From assembly GCA_004322135.1 (NCBI GenBank), contig SCSG01000026.1, forward strand, positions 1-59,422: a stretch of 59,422 nucleotides of DNA, written 5' to 3'. Shown here piece after piece: positions 36,569 to 46,514 of this stretch. Under the pieces are notes generated by a model. The model worked only from the letters and a program-made list of their open reading frames with translations, did not search any database and was not told where the DNA came from. The position numbers were made by a program, and so were the translations under genes. The first letter of the stretch is position 1. The number at the start of each line of letters is the position of its first letter. The stretch is from Burkholderiaceae bacterium. GTDB taxonomy: Bacteria > Pseudomonadota > Gammaproteobacteria > Burkholderiales > Burkholderiaceae_B.

Positions 36569-37979
36569 CCGAGGATATGACGCCGGTTTCGTCACCGACA
36601 TCGAGTCTGATACCATTCCCAAGGGGTTGTCGGAAGACGTCATCAGGCTGTTGTCAGCCAAAAAGCACGAGCCCGAATTCATGCTCGAGTGGCGCCTGTC
36701 GGCGTACCGCCATTGGCTGACCATGACGCCGCCCAACTGGGCCAAGGTGGGATTTCCGCCGGTCGATTATCAGGACATCATTTACTATTCGGCGCCGAAG
36801 TCCAAGAAAGACGGACCGAAGTCAATCGACGAAGTCGATCCCGAGTTGCTGCGCACCTACGAAAAGCTGGGCGTCCCGTTGCATGAGCGCTCGCGCCTTG
36901 CCGGCGTGGCGGTCGATGCCGTGTTTGATTCGGTGTCGGTGGCCACCACGTTTCGCAAGCAATTGGCCGATGTCGGCGTAATTTTCTGTTCGTTCTCGGA
37001 AGCGGTCAAAAGCTATCCCGATCTCGTCAAAAAATACCTGGGTTCTGTCGTGCCGCAGGGCGACAACTTTTTCGCCGCACTCAATTCCGCCGTGTTTTCC
37101 GACGGCTCGTTTGTCTATATCCCGAAAGGGGTGCGCTGCCCCATGGAGCTGTCCACGTATTTCCGTATCAATGCACAAGACACCGGGCAGTTCGAGCGTA
37201 CGCTCATCATCGCCGATGAAGGCTCCAATGTCAGCTACCTTGAAGGCTGTACGGCGCCCATGCGGGATGAAAACCAGCTGCATGCGGCCGTGGTCGAACT
37301 GGTTGCGATGGATGATGCGCACATCAAGTATTCAACCGTCCAGAACTGGTATCCCGGCGACAAGGATGGCGTTGGCGGTATTTATAATTTCGTGACCAAG
37401 CGGGGTGACTGTCGCGGACCGCGTTCGCATATTGCGTGGACGCAGGTTGAAACGGGCTCCGCCATAACCTGGAAATATCCCAGCGTTCTTCTGCGCGGCG
37501 ATGACTCGGTTGGTGAGTTCTACTCTGTAGCACTCAGCAACAACTACCAGCAGGCCGACACCGGCACGAAGATGGTTCATATGGGCCGCAACACACGCAG
37601 CACCATCATCTCGAAGGGGATTTCGGCGGGGCACGGCAGCAATACGTTCCGTGGCCTGGTGCGCATGACTCCCAAGGCCGAGGACGCCCGCAATTATACG
37701 CAGTGCGATTCCCTGCTTATTGGCAAGAAGTGCGCCGCTCATACATTCCCCACTATTGAAGTACAGAACCCCACAGGCCGCGTCGAGCACGAGGCCACCA
37801 CATCCAGCATAGGCGAGGACCAACTGTTCTACGCCATGCAGCGCGGCCTATCGGCTGAAGATGCGGTATCGATGATTGTCAATGGTTTCTGCAAAGAAGT
37901 TATTAAAGAATTGCCCATGGAGTTTGCAGTCGAAGCGCAGAATTTGCTCGGTGTAAGTCTCGAAGGCAGCGTAGGTTGA
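36519..37979 (+). CDS. sufB: Fe-S cluster scaffold component SufB
   Basis: This 486-residue SUF scaffold protein has family marks [58 protein letters not shown] and [38 protein letters not shown] with the conserved Cys/Glu residues of the SufBCD complex. The start overlaps sufR by 50 bp; ATG 36519 follows AGAGGT by about 8 bp. Its first residues [11 protein letters not shown] reflect the tandem 12-bp duplication. Confidence 0.97.
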   Translation: MKTATETATEKIDSFLDRGYDAGFVTDIESDTIPKGLSEDVIRLLSAKKHEPEFMLEWRLSAYRHWLTMTPPNWAKVGFPPVDYQDIIYYSAPKSKKDGPKSIDEVDPELLRTYEKLGVPLHERSRLAGVAVDAVFDSVSVATTFRKQLADVGVIFCSFSEAVKSYPDLVKKYLGSVVPQGDNFFAALNSAVFSDGSFVYIPKGVRCPMELSTYFRINAQDTGQFERTLIIADEGSNVSYLEGCTAPMRDENQLHAAVVELVAMDDAHIKYSTVQNWYPGDKDGVGGIYNFVTKRGDCRGPRSHIAWTQVETGSAITWKYPSVLLRGDDSVGEFYSVALSNNYQQADTGTKMVHMGRNTRSTIISKGISAGHGSNTFRGLVRMTPKAEDARNYTQCDSLLIGKKCAAHTFPTIEVQNPTGRVEHEATTSSIGEDQLFYAMQRGLSAEDAVSMIVNGFCKEVIKELPMEFAVEAQNLLGVSLEGSVG

Positions 37980-37994
37980 TAAACGAGGTTATTC

Positions 37995-38771
37995 ATGCTT
38001 GAAATTCGCGATTTACATGCTTCCATCAATAAGAAACCTATCCTTCGTGGCTTGAATCTGTCGATCAAGCCTGGTGAGGTTCACGCCATCATGGGCCCCA
38101 ATGGCGCAGGTAAGAGTACGCTGTCCCAGGTGCTGGCCGGCCGCGAAAACTATCACGTCGATAGCGGTACGGTGCTGTGGCAGGGGCAGGATCTTCTGGC
38201 CATGCCCATCGAAGAGCGCGCTCGTTCGGGGCTGTTCATGGCCTTTCAATACCCTATAGAAATACCTGGCGTTTCCAACGCGTATTTCCTCAAGGCAGCG
38301 GTCAATGCGGTTCGCCAGCATCAAGGGCAGCCCGAGCTTGACGCCATGGATTTTCTCAAACGCGTCAAAAGCGAAATGAAAACGGTCGGGATGAAAGAAG
38401 AATTCCTGTATCGCGGCGTCAACGAGGGTTTTTCAGGTGGCGAGAAAAAGCGCAATGAAGTACTGCAGATGGCGCTCCTGGAACCCCGTCTGGCAATCCT
38501 GGACGAAACCGACTCCGGGCTGGATATCGATGCCTTGCGCATTGTGGCTGAGGGCGTGAATCGTCTGCGCTCGCCCGAACGCTCGCTCATCGTTATCACG
38601 CACTACCAGCGCTTGCTCGAATACATCGTTCCTGATTTTGTCCATGTGCTGTCCAAGGGAGCCATTGTCCGTTCAGGCGGCCGCGAGCTTGCCCTTGAAC
38701 TTGAAGAGCGCGGCTACGGCTGGATCGAAAAGGGTGCCAAGCCGGCTGGGCGCCAGGGGGCTACCGCATGA
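37995..38771 (+). CDS. sufC: SUF ATPase SufC
   Basis: This 258-residue ABC-type ATPase has Walker A (GPNGAGKST), the signature [15 protein letters not shown] and Walker B ([14 protein letters not shown]). It drives conformational change in the SufBCD scaffold rather than transport. It lies 15 bp after sufB and overlaps sufD by 4 bp. Confidence 0.97.
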   Translation: MLEIRDLHASINKKPILRGLNLSIKPGEVHAIMGPNGAGKSTLSQVLAGRENYHVDSGTVLWQGQDLLAMPIEERARSGLFMAFQYPIEIPGVSNAYFLKAAVNAVRQHQGQPELDAMDFLKRVKSEMKTVGMKEEFLYRGVNEGFSGGEKKRNEVLQMALLEPRLAILDETDSGLDIDALRIVAEGVNRLRSPERSLIVITHYQRLLEYIVPDFVHVLSKGAIVRSGGRELALELEERGYGWIEKGAKPAGRQGATA

Positions 38772-40081
38772 GTGCGCTGGAATCTTTCACCACAGGCTTC
38801 AAGGCAAGCGCCGGTTCGCTGGCGGGTGCTGGTGTGCCGTGGCTGGCGGCGCTGCGCCAGCGCGCCATTGACCGCTTCGCGCAGGAAGGCTGGCCGCTTA
38901 CCCGTCAGGAAAGCTGGCACCATACGTCGCTAGCGTTGCTGGATCAGCAGTCTTTTACCCAACGCGGTGAGGTCCGTACCCCCACCGAGGTGGTCCGTTC
39001 TTTGCGCGGCGACGAGGCGGGCCACTGGGTGGTATTTGTTGACGGACGCTATTCGCCGGGGCTGTCCGATGTTGGTTCGCTGCCTTCGGGAGTGCGAATC
39101 GGTGCGCTATCCGAAGCGCTGTCGACCAATCCGGATGAGATTCAGGCGCACCTGGGAGACGAAAGCAATGGCTCGAGTCCCGAGGCGCTGAATCTGGCAC
39201 TAGCCGACGATGGAATCTGCATCCATGTTGCGCGTGCCACTCAGGTCGAACTGCCTATTCATGCGGTGTTCATCACCGTCTCGAAGCAGGTCGCCAATTT
39301 TACGCGTAACGTCATTGTGCTTGATAATGGCGCGCAGGCGACGCTGGTTGAGCACTTCGTGAATGACGGTGATAGCGCGTCTTTCAGCAATAGTGTGTTG
39401 CGAGTTGCTCTGGCTCCGGATGCGCAGTTCGTTCATTTGAAGCTGCAACAGGAAAGTGAGCAGGCCTTCCATTTGGGGGTTAGCGACATTGCGCAGCAAC
39501 AGGGCTCGAAATACACGTCGCATTCCATGTCGTTCGGCGCCCGCCTTTCCCGCCACGACATCAATACACATTTCAATGGTGAGCATTGCGAGACACTGCT
39601 CAATGGCCTTTATTACGTAAACGGCAAGCGTCACGTCGATAACCACACATATATCGACCATGCCAGCCCGAACGGCTTCAGCCGAGAGTATTACCGTGGC
39701 ATTTTGGCCGACACGGCACGTGGTGTCTTCGGCGGCCGCATCCGTGTGGCGCCAATGTCTGATGGCACCGATGCTGTTCAGCGCACCGACAGTCTGCTGT
39801 TGTCGCGGATGGCGCGCGCCGATGCGCGTCCCGAACTCGAGATTTACGCCGAAGAGGTCAAGTGCGCTCATGGTGCCACGGTTGGCGCCCTTGATGAAGA
39901 AAGCATGTTCTATCTGCGCTCGCGTGGCCTGGACGAGAGCCACGCCCGTGGCATCCTTATCTATGCCTTTGCGGCGCAAGCCATTGATCGCATTGCCTCC
40001 GAGCCTTTGCAGCAGCGTGTGACGCGAGCCATTCGCAGTCTTTTGCCCGGCAGTGAACGGCTGGGGGATATGGCACTATGA
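38768..40081 (+). CDS. sufD: Fe-S cluster scaffold component SufD
   Basis: This 437-residue SufB paralogue has a helical N-terminus (about 1-120) and a right-handed beta-helix core with [62 protein letters not shown] with the conserved Cys-His region, and [21 protein letters not shown] near the end. It overlaps sufC and sufS by 4 bp. Confidence 0.96.
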   Translation: MSALESFTTGFKASAGSLAGAGVPWLAALRQRAIDRFAQEGWPLTRQESWHHTSLALLDQQSFTQRGEVRTPTEVVRSLRGDEAGHWVVFVDGRYSPGLSDVGSLPSGVRIGALSEALSTNPDEIQAHLGDESNGSSPEALNLALADDGICIHVARATQVELPIHAVFITVSKQVANFTRNVIVLDNGAQATLVEHFVNDGDSASFSNSVLRVALAPDAQFVHLKLQQESEQAFHLGVSDIAQQQGSKYTSHSMSFGARLSRHDINTHFNGEHCETLLNGLYYVNGKRHVDNHTYIDHASPNGFSREYYRGILADTARGVFGGRIRVAPMSDGTDAVQRTDSLLLSRMARADARPELEIYAEEVKCAHGATVGALDEESMFYLRSRGLDESHARGILIYAFAAQAIDRIASEPLQQRVTRAIRSLLPGSERLGDMAL

Positions 40082-41331
40082 ATGCCCCTGTTTTCTCGTT
40101 TACCGATAATCTCGATATGGGTCGCGTCGCCGATTTTCCCATCTTGTCGCGCCCGGTGCGGGACAAGCGCCTCGCTTATCTGGACAACGGAGCCACCACG
40201 CAGAAGCCGCAATCGGTCATCGAGGCGGAAAGCAAGTTTTACCTGCAATCGAATGCCAATATTCACCGCGGTGTGCATTGGCTGTCGCAGCATGCCACCG
40301 ACCTGTACGAAGAGGGGCGCGAACAGGTACGTCTGCTTCTGAACGCCGCAAACAGCAAAGAGGTTGTCTTCACTCGAGGCACCACCGAAGCGATCAATCT
40401 GGTGGCCTATAGTTGGGGCCGATCCTGCCTGAAGGCGGGCGACGAGATTATTGTCAGCGGTCTTGAGCACCATTCGAACATTGTTCCCTGGCAACTGGTG
40501 TGTGAACAGACCGGGGCCGTTCTCAAGGTCGTTCCGGTCAACGAAGATGGCACGCTGGATCTGTCCGTGTACAAGCAGCTGCTCGGGCCTCGCGTACGCA
40601 TGGTGGCCATTGCTCACGTCTCGAATGCATTGGGGACGATTAACCCGGTTGTCGAAATGACTCGATTGGCCCATGCGGCCGGTGCGCTGGTTCTGGTCGA
40701 TGGCGCTCAGGCGATTGCGCATCAGGTAGTCGATGTGCAGGAAATCGGCTGTGACTTCTATGCGTTTTCGGGCCATAAGCTGTACGGACCTACCGGTATC
40801 GGTGCCTTGTACGGGCGCTACGATCTGCTGCAATCCATGCCCCCATGGCAAGGCGGCGGCGACATGATACGCACGGTCAGTTTCGAGCACACCACCTATG
40901 CGGAAGTTCCACAAAAATTCGAGGCAGGTACGCCCAATATAGCGGGTGCGATCGGTCTGGCCGCAGCCATTCGCTACGTGCGTGACATTGGTCTCGACAA
41001 CATCGCCGCTCACGAGCATGCGCTGCTGGTTTATGGCACGGAAGCGTTGCAAACCATACCGGGGTTGCGGATTATCGGGACAGCACCAAGAAAGGCGGGG
41101 ATACTGTCATTCGTCATTGATGGCATTCACCCCCATGATCTGGGTACCATCCTTGACATGGAAGGTGTGGCCATACGGGCAGGGCATCATTGCGCCATGC
41201 CTGTCATGACGCGGTTTGGCATTCCGGGTACGGCGCGTGCTTCGCTTGCGTTGTACAACAGCCGGGAAGATATTGAGGCTCTGGTCAGCGCCATTGGCGT
41301 GGCACAGAAACTGTTTGGAGTGGAGCGGTAA
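40078..41331 (+). CDS. sufS: Cysteine desulfurase SufS
   Basis: This 417-residue PLP enzyme of the SufS group II type has the PLP lysine in FYAFSGHKLYGPTGIGALYG (about 220), TTEAINLVAYSWG (about 100), HHSNIVPWQ (about 135) and the catalytic Cys in the RAGHHCAMPVM loop near residue 370. It supplies persulfide sulfur for cluster assembly, here handed to SufU. No sufE is present. Confidence 0.97.
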   Translation: MNAPVFSFTDNLDMGRVADFPILSRPVRDKRLAYLDNGATTQKPQSVIEAESKFYLQSNANIHRGVHWLSQHATDLYEEGREQVRLLLNAANSKEVVFTRGTTEAINLVAYSWGRSCLKAGDEIIVSGLEHHSNIVPWQLVCEQTGAVLKVVPVNEDGTLDLSVYKQLLGPRVRMVAIAHVSNALGTINPVVEMTRLAHAAGALVLVDGAQAIAHQVVDVQEIGCDFYAFSGHKLYGPTGIGALYGRYDLLQSMPPWQGGGDMIRTVSFEHTTYAEVPQKFEAGTPNIAGAIGLAAAIRYVRDIGLDNIAAHEHALLVYGTEALQTIPGLRIIGTAPRKAGILSFVIDGIHPHDLGTILDMEGVAIRAGHHCAMPVMTRFGIPGTARASLALYNSREDIEALVSAIGVAQKLFGVER

Positions 41332-41333
41332 GC

Positions 41334-41789
41334 ATGGCCGATATGCAGCAAGACTTGCGCGAGCTTTACCAGGAAGTCATCTTTGACCATAATCGCCATC
41401 CCCGCAACTTTCGAGCCATGGAGCAAGCCAGTCACGCTGCCGATGGCTATAACGCGTTGTGCGGTGACCAACTTACCGTCTATGTAAAGGTACAGGACGA
41501 TGTCGTGGTCGAGGCCAGCTTCGTGGGGCATGGCTGCGCCATTTCCACGGCGTCAGCATCCCTTATGACCGAGGCCGTGAAAGGCAAGACAGTCGCCGAA
41601 GTTGAGGCCTTGTTTCAGGACATGCATGCCATGCTGACCGAGGCGCATCCCGAAGATCGAGATTTTGGCAAGCTTGAAGTACTGGCGGGGGTTCGTGAGT
41701 TTCCCTCCAGGGTCAAATGCGCCACGCTGGCATGGCACACCCTGCACAATGCGCTGGCCGGCGTACGCGATACCGCGCAAACTGAATGA
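41334..41789 (+). CDS. sufU: SUF sulfur-transfer protein SufU
   Basis: This 151-residue IscU-like protein has three conserved Cys motifs: ALCGDQLTVYV, HGCAISTASASLM and RVKCATLAW, which bind zinc and accept sulfur from SufS in organisms with this type. Presence of SufU in place of SufE is common in Bordetella-like SUF operons. It starts 2 bp after sufS. Confidence 0.94.
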   Translation: MADMQQDLRELYQEVIFDHNRHPRNFRAMEQASHAADGYNALCGDQLTVYVKVQDDVVVEASFVGHGCAISTASASLMTEAVKGKTVAEVEALFQDMHAMLTEAHPEDRDFGKLEVLAGVREFPSRVKCATLAWHTLHNALAGVRDTAQTE

Positions 41790-41801
41790 AAGGACATCAT
41801 T

Positions 41802-42359
41802 ATGAAACGCGCACGACATGAAGTTGAGATTAGCCGGGACTGTCCGGCGGTTAGTGTCCCGTACGGGGCGCCGGTAACCATCGAAAAAGGGTGCATGGCG
41901 CAAATAACGCAAAAATTGGGTGGCAGCTATACCGTTTACGTCGATGGCAACCTGTATCGCATTGAGGGTGCAGATGCGGATGCACTGGGGTACGAGCCTA
42001 TCCCCGAAGAAGAGAATGCTGCGCTTGAAGGGCCCGTCACCGACGAAACAATCAAAGACCTCGCCTGGAGCCTTTTGAGTACGTGCTACGACCCCGAAAT
42101 CCCTATCGACATTGTCAATCTGGGCTTGGTGTATCGTTGCGATGTCGAAGAGGTGAGCGAGGGAAAATACCGAATCAACGTCGACATGACCCTTACAGCG
42201 CCGGGTTGCGGCATGGGCACCATGCTTGCGGACGAGGCCAGGGGCAAGCTGGAATCCATTCAGGGCGTTGCTGACGTAAACGTCAATCTGGTCTGGGATC
42301 CCCCTTGGGGACGCGAGATGATGAGCGAACATGCGCGCCTTGAAATGGGAATGATGTAG
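41802..42359 (+). CDS. sufT: Putative Fe-S assembly protein SufT
   Basis: This 185-residue protein has a unique N-terminal part (about 1-80) followed by a MIP18/PaaD-like domain (about 85-180): LLSTCYDPEIPIDIVNLGLVY, TAPGCGMGTMLADEARGKLE and VNLVWDPPWGREMMSEHARLEMGM. SufT-type proteins assist Fe-S maturation, often under high demand. It is the last gene of the suf operon. Confidence 0.93.
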   Translation: MKRARHEVEISRDCPAVSVPYGAPVTIEKGCMAQITQKLGGSYTVYVDGNLYRIEGADADALGYEPIPEEENAALEGPVTDETIKDLAWSLLSTCYDPEIPIDIVNLGLVYRCDVEEVSEGKYRINVDMTLTAPGCGMGTMLADEARGKLESIQGVADVNVNLVWDPPWGREMMSEHARLEMGMM

Positions 42360-42515
42360 CGCTCGTGAACGTCGTCTGCACAGTGTGGCGTCAGTGGCAC
42401 TAGGGTTAGCGCTAATCGGACGGCCTTTGCGGGAAGTACCGCGCGAATTGGCGGCGGCAACCCTGTATAGTTGGACGGCATGGGCGTGTTGCCGTTTCAA
42501 TGAAAGGAGGTTGCT
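42360..42515 (+). promoter_or_regulatory. Spacer upstream of the EAL gene with a palindrome
   Basis: This 156-bp gap between sufT and the EAL gene contains the perfect palindrome TTAGCGCTAA (42406-42415) and a TATAGT -10-like box near 42467, but no matching -35. An excellent ribosome binding site, AAAGGAGG, precedes the EAL start. Confidence 0.35.
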
Positions 42516-43421
42516 ATGAGTGCGTCGTCCGGTGGTTCTGGCGGCCTTTCGACGCTTGCCAGAAGAGCGGATACGTCTAGCGATGGCGAAGCCAGCGCCT
42601 GCCTTTCCCTTCTTGAAGATATTCTGAAGACGCGACAGCTCAGCGCCGTGTTTCAGCCCATCGTCGCGATCGGCGAAGGTGGCATACTGGGTTACGAGGG
42701 CCTCATTCGTGGCCCATTGGGTGGCCCATTGCATTTACCCGCAGATCTGTTCAGGGTGGCCCGCGCCAATAATCTTGCGTTCGAAGTCGAAAGCCTTTGC
42801 TGCCGCGTCATTCTAGAGCGGTACGCTGAACTGAGCCTGCCGGGGAAGCTGTTTCTCAATGTCAGCCCCATGGCGCTTGAGCTTACGCAGTTCGATGCTG
42901 GCGTCATTCTTGGCTTTCTTGAAAAACGGGGCATCGCGGCAAACAAGATCGTTTTTGAGCTGACCGAGCAAATACACGCAGGGCGTGATTACGCCCTTCT
43001 GCGGGGTGTCATTGCACGCTTTCGTGGCATGGGGTTCCAGATAGCCATTGACGATTTGGGCGAAGGCTACTCGAGCTTGCGGCGTTGGTCGGAACTACTG
43101 CCCGAATATATCAAGATCGACATGCACTTCGTGAGGGGGGTGGATGCCAGTCCCGTCAAGCAACAGTTCGTTCGTTCTTTAAATGACATCGCTCACACCA
43201 CAGGAACCACTATTGTGGCAGAGGGGGTCGAAACCGAGGGCGAACTACGTTTCCTGGTGAAGGCAGGCATAGCCTGTGGCCAGGGGTTTTACTTTGCATG
43301 CCCCGATGCCAACCCCTCGTCCACGTTGCTCGCGGCGGGTGATACGCTTCTGGACCATGCTTCTTGGTCCCTGCCTTATGGTGCTCCCACGCCGACGGCC
43401 CATCCTGGGCAAGGCGTGTGA
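42516..43421 (+). CDS. EAL-domain c-di-GMP phosphodiesterase
   Basis: This 301-residue protein consists of a short N-terminal region and one EAL domain (about 35-275). The catalytic set looks complete: EGL near 64, the Asn of LNVSP, Glu of ELTEQ, IAIDDLGEGYSSL, IKIDMHF, AEGVETE and the final QGFYF. It should hydrolyse c-di-GMP in the cytoplasm. There is no GGDEF, sensory or membrane domain. Its place beside the curli regulator suggests local control of matrix genes; that link is inference. Confidence 0.92.
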   Translation: MSASSGGSGGLSTLARRADTSSDGEASACLSLLEDILKTRQLSAVFQPIVAIGEGGILGYEGLIRGPLGGPLHLPADLFRVARANNLAFEVESLCCRVILERYAELSLPGKLFLNVSPMALELTQFDAGVILGFLEKRGIAANKIVFELTEQIHAGRDYALLRGVIARFRGMGFQIAIDDLGEGYSSLRRWSELLPEYIKIDMHFVRGVDASPVKQQFVRSLNDIAHTTGTTIVAEGVETEGELRFLVKAGIACGQGFYFACPDANPSSTLLAAGDTLLDHASWSLPYGAPTPTAHPGQGV

Positions 43422-43476
43422 CGCCTTGCAGACGTTGCCGCACGAGTGCACATTTCGTTCAGAGTGAGCATGTGGC
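43422..43476. other. Convergent gap with short inverted repeat
   Basis: The 55-bp gap between the EAL gene and the LuxR-type gene contains GTGAGC-N5-GGCTCAC around 43463-43479, a short stem that may act as terminator. Confidence 0.3.
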
Positions 43477-44289
43477 TCACGCCGCGTTGGGACGCGTCTG
43501 ACTCCAGCCCAAGGTGGCCCCGCGCGAAATGGCGGCATATACGGCTTCGCTTCGGTTGTGCACACCCATGCGCTGATAAAGCGTTTCGGCATGCGCCTTG
43601 GCAGTAGCAACAGAAATATTCAGCTGGCGACCTATTGTCTTGATGGGGTGGCCCTGCGCCAGAAGCACCAGCACCTCGTATTGACGTTGGGTGATGTTGA
43701 GCATCCTGGCCTCAATGTCCATGAGCGTCGGTGGCTGAGTACGCGATTCGAACCCATTACCTTCGGCCAGCGAAAGATTCGTTGGCCTGCGTCGGGAGTT
43801 CGAAGTGGCGAGCACGGGGATTTCAGTGCTGTCGTCACGCGAAGCCTGTGCGTGGCGTGCAACCGAGATAGGCGAGCTTCCATTAGTGGGCGCTACCTTG
43901 AAGGTAAGCGGCGATGGGAAGCATTTGCCGCCGGCTTCGACAAGTCTGACAGACGCCGCCAACACTTCGGGCGTGGAATACTTGTGTACGTATCCGCCCA
44001 CAACGTGGGGCCAAGCCTGCAGGAAATGGGATGGCGCGGCGGATTCTGACAGCAAGAGCATCCATTTGGGCGCGTAAACCTCTTCCACGGCCCGTACGGC
44101 TTCGGTCACAACCTCGTCTTTCGATATGGAAAGCAATACGAGATCAACCTCTCTGTCTTTTCGCGTTTCTTGGCCCGCGCCACAGTGGTCGATACCTTCA
44201 ATTTGCGAGCCGGGCTCCATATTGGACAGAACTTGAATTAGTCCCATGCGCAATAACGTTTGGGGCTCAATGACTATGAATTCTTTCAT
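43477..44289 (-). CDS. CsgD-like LuxR-family regulator with pseudo-receiver domain
   Basis: The start at 44289 (MKEFIVIEPQTLLRMGL) is preceded by GGAAGAA and fits a receiver fold; the longer in-frame extension does not. The protein is 270 residues. Residues 1-125 form a receiver-like domain in which the acidic pocket is degenerate (IEPQ where DD is usual) and the phospho-acceptor Asp is Ser54 (LVLLSIS). The switch Ser81 and Lys103 remain. A variable linker (about 125-200) precedes a LuxR helix-turn-helix (NITQRQYEVLVLLAQGHPIKTIGRQLNIS). Such receivers are phosphorylation-independent in CsgD and VpsT. Its location next to curli genes makes it the likely curli master regulator. Confidence 0.82.
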   Translation of the reverse strand: MKEFIVIEPQTLLRMGLIQVLSNMEPGSQIEGIDHCGAGQETRKDREVDLVLLSISKDEVVTEAVRAVEEVYAPKWMLLLSESAAPSHFLQAWPHVVGGYVHKYSTPEVLAASVRLVEAGGKCFPSPLTFKVAPTNGSSPISVARHAQASRDDSTEIPVLATSNSRRRPTNLSLAEGNGFESRTQPPTLMDIEARMLNITQRQYEVLVLLAQGHPIKTIGRQLNISVATAKAHAETLYQRMGVHNRSEAVYAAISRGATLGWSQTRPNAA

Positions 44290-44977
44290 GCTAATTCTTC
44301 CGTTAGCGTAAGAATGCCTAGAACAAATTCTCGTCGGCCGTGAATCCCGATAAAGGCTTCGCGGCAATGTTGACTTCGTGTATATAGGCAAAACCGCCGG
44401 GACGGGGTGAGGTATGTCTCAGTTCACGCCGATTGGGGGGTGGTAAGCCTGACGATATTCGTTCAGATCATCTCCCGATGGGTTTGCAGGATAGGCAGTT
44501 AACCAGGGCAGGTCAACGGTTGGTTTATCTTCCAGGTGCCCGAAAAGGAAGGAGCAACTGGGAGAGACGGTCGGAAATCCATCAAACGAGGCAAAAATAA
44601 CATTAATTGGTACTTTGCGGCTATTTTTTCAGCAGTCGATTAATACTTGACCACAATGCTGTGCATTCTGTAGCGTTTGTCTAAGTAACCTTATGTTTTC
44701 AAAAGGCTTTCAATACGGCTTCGACGACTATTTACTTTACATCAATTTCAGTTTGAAACACAATGGGCAGGTTACATCATAGGGTCGGGGCGCGATCAAA
44801 AATATAGGACAAATGACGTATGCCGGCGCGATATTTGTTCTAGAGCATTGGGACTAGGTGGGCGAACCTCCGCAGGCGCCCGGTCGTGCAAGGAGCAACG
44901 GCAGTTTCAAAGTCATGCCTCCTGCCTGTCGAACAAAGTGGGCCTGAGGCTTGTGACGTAATGTGCTGTTGCCTGGG
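44290..44977. other. Long AT-rich intergenic region upstream of the CsgD-like gene
   Basis: About 690 bp without a credible gene; 44590-44860 is clearly AT-rich. It must hold the promoter of the regulator, and long upstream regions are typical of csgD-type genes. A 12-bp element CGATATTCGTTC (44453-44464) recurs as CGATATTTGTTC (44829-44840), and TTTCAGTTTGAAA near 44750 is a near-palindrome. I could not identify a specific factor or a small RNA. Confidence 0.5.
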
Positions 44978-45286
44978 CTAACGCGGGCAGTCAAAATGAT
45001 AGGTGTTCGCAGGCATCCCGCTTTCAGTCAGCGTCAAATCAATCTGACACCTGCTGTCCTGGGTCGTGCTCAGCGACATCTTCGACAAGGCCGTGGGAGT
45101 CTTGGCGGGAATGCTGATGGTGCCACTTTGACTGACTTCCGATGTGCCAGCGTGGCCCTTGTTGGTCGCGCGCAGTTCGTAATGGATTTGCTTTTCCTCG
45201 GTGCTTTGTACGTACGGCACAACAATGCTTGGGTGTGCATTAGCGTTGGTTTCTAGCCAGACCTGCAATGGGACGTCCGCAACCAT
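44978..45286 (-). CDS. CsgC/CsgH-like curli accessory protein without signal peptide
   Basis: This 102-residue protein has an immunoglobulin-like beta pattern (HYELRATNKG, GTISIPAKTPTALSKMSLSTTQDSRCQIDLTLTESG), resembling CsgC/CsgH curlin-aggregation inhibitors. Two Cys (about 80 and 100) are present but no CxC pair. The ATG follows GAGGAGAGC perfectly, yet the N-terminus MVADVPLQVWLETN has no hydrophobic signal, unlike periplasmic CsgC. It is the last gene of the curli operon, 99 bp after csgA. Family assignment is moderate. Confidence 0.65.
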   Translation of the reverse strand: MVADVPLQVWLETNANAHPSIVVPYVQSTEEKQIHYELRATNKGHAGTSEVSQSGTISIPAKTPTALSKMSLSTTQDSRCQIDLTLTESGMPANTYHFDCPR

Positions 45287-45385
45287 GCTGCTCTCCTCGA
45301 TGGTTTGTAGCTGAAATCGTAAGCGCGGATGAATATCGGTGGCTATTCACCCGCGCATTTGCCGCATTTTTCTAACGTCGGGCCA

Positions 45386-45877
45386 TTAAAAGTGTTGTGA
45401 AATATTGGCGACGTTAGCTATGCCGGTCTGGTTTGTCGTAGCGGTTTTGTTGAAGCCCGACTGGCTGATGTTGGAGTAGTTGTTATACCCCGTCTGATTA
45501 GCTGTTGCCGTCAGGCCGAAACCGTTTTGCTGATCGACCTTGGCAACGTTAAGCCAGCCATCCTGGTTGACCGTTGCAGTGGCTCCAGCGGTATTTTGCT
45601 GGTTTACGGTAGCGTAATTGTTGTAGTCGCTTTGGTTGATCGTGCTGGAAGCCGAGATGTTGTGGTCCTGGTTGGAGAACGCAACATTCTTGGTGCCATG
45701 CTGGTTGATCAACGATTCGGTCCCCCAGGCGTTGTACGCCTGAGTGATGCCGGCATCGTTGTTGACCCCGGTCTGATTGATGGTCCCGGTGTCGCCGCCG
45801 CCGAAGCCGTTAGCCATGGCGGGGGCGCCGAACGCAACTGCAATGCCCAAAGCAAGTATAGAAAGACTGGTTTTCAT
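45386..45877 (-). CDS. csgA: Curlin major subunit CsgA
   Basis: The start at 45877 follows GAGGAG and gives the signal peptide MKTSLSILALGIAVAFGAPAMA; total 163 residues. After a Gly-rich N-terminus there are about six imperfect curlin repeats of 22-23 residues, each with the pattern x-I/V-N-Q-x-G-x-x-N (TINQTGVNN, LINQHGTKN, TINQSDYNN, TVNQDGWLN, TANQTGYNN, TTNQTGIAN). These stack as a beta-solenoid amyloid. It is exported through CsgG and polymerises on the cell surface. Confidence 0.92.
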   Translation of the reverse strand: MKTSLSILALGIAVAFGAPAMANGFGGGDTGTINQTGVNNDAGITQAYNAWGTESLINQHGTKNVAFSNQDHNISASSTINQSDYNNYATVNQQNTAGATATVNQDGWLNVAKVDQQNGFGLTATANQTGYNNYSNISQSGFNKTATTNQTGIANVANISQHF

Positions 45878-45929
45878 TGTGACTCTCCTCAAGATTAAGA
45901 CCTGGAACGACCCTGCAATCCAGCGGTCT

Positions 45930-46472
45930 TTAGTACTGGATTACTTTTGCGATACCCCCATTGCCAAGTTGGTTGACCTTGACCAACGGAGCTCCCGCGG
46001 AAAGCGTTACGACGGATGTGTAGTTTGCGTTACCGTTTTGGGTAATCTGTGCGTCAGCCGAGTTGGCGTATTGCATGACGGATATATCGTTGGCGTAGCC
46101 GTTTTGTGTGGCTGACACGTAGTTGTTTCGTCCGTATTGGGCAAGGCTGATCTGGTTCTCGGCACCTGCCTGACTCAGCTGGGCCGAATTGCCACTACCA
46201 AATTGCACTGAGCGAATGTCATTGCCCTGACCCCATTGATCAAGGTGGGCGGTGTTCGACGCTCCCACCTGCTGTACGGACGCGTTGTTCTGCAGCCCGA
46301 TCTGGTGGATGCTCGCCGTGGACTCACCCAGCGTAACCTCGGGTCCCGGGCCCAGATCCGGATCCGAGCAGTACCCCGACTGGATTCCTGCGGCCATCAG
46401 GATTGGGACCATCAGCATGGTGCGCCAGTGGCGGCGGTAACGCGTGTAGCCTGCGCATGTTGGAGTAATCAT
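45930..46472 (-). CDS. csgB: Curlin minor subunit / nucleator CsgB
   Basis: This 180-residue protein has an N-terminal signal (hydrophobic MLMVPILMAAGIQSGYC near 19-35) and five to six curlin-type repeats (SIHQIGLQN, HLDQWGQGN, QLSQAGAEN, SATQNGYAN, QITQNGNAN, VKVNQLGNGG). It lies immediately upstream of csgA, as expected for the nucleator. The N-terminus before the signal is long; a later Met at residue 19 could be the real start. Confidence 0.85.
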   Translation of the reverse strand: MITPTCAGYTRYRRHWRTMLMVPILMAAGIQSGYCSDPDLGPGPEVTLGESTASIHQIGLQNNASVQQVGASNTAHLDQWGQGNDIRSVQFGSGNSAQLSQAGAENQISLAQYGRNNYVSATQNGYANDISVMQYANSADAQITQNGNANYTSVVTLSAGAPLVKVNQLGNGGIAKVIQY

Positions 46473-46514
46473 TGCGTTCTCCCGGAGTTAGGGACGGTGC
46501 GTTGGTGCATCTGT

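Noticed and set aside
43735-43765. tRNA-like T-arm (GGGTTCGAATCGC on the minus strand)
   Set aside because: It lies inside the CsgD-like coding sequence, and no anticodon arm or acceptor stem can be formed around it.
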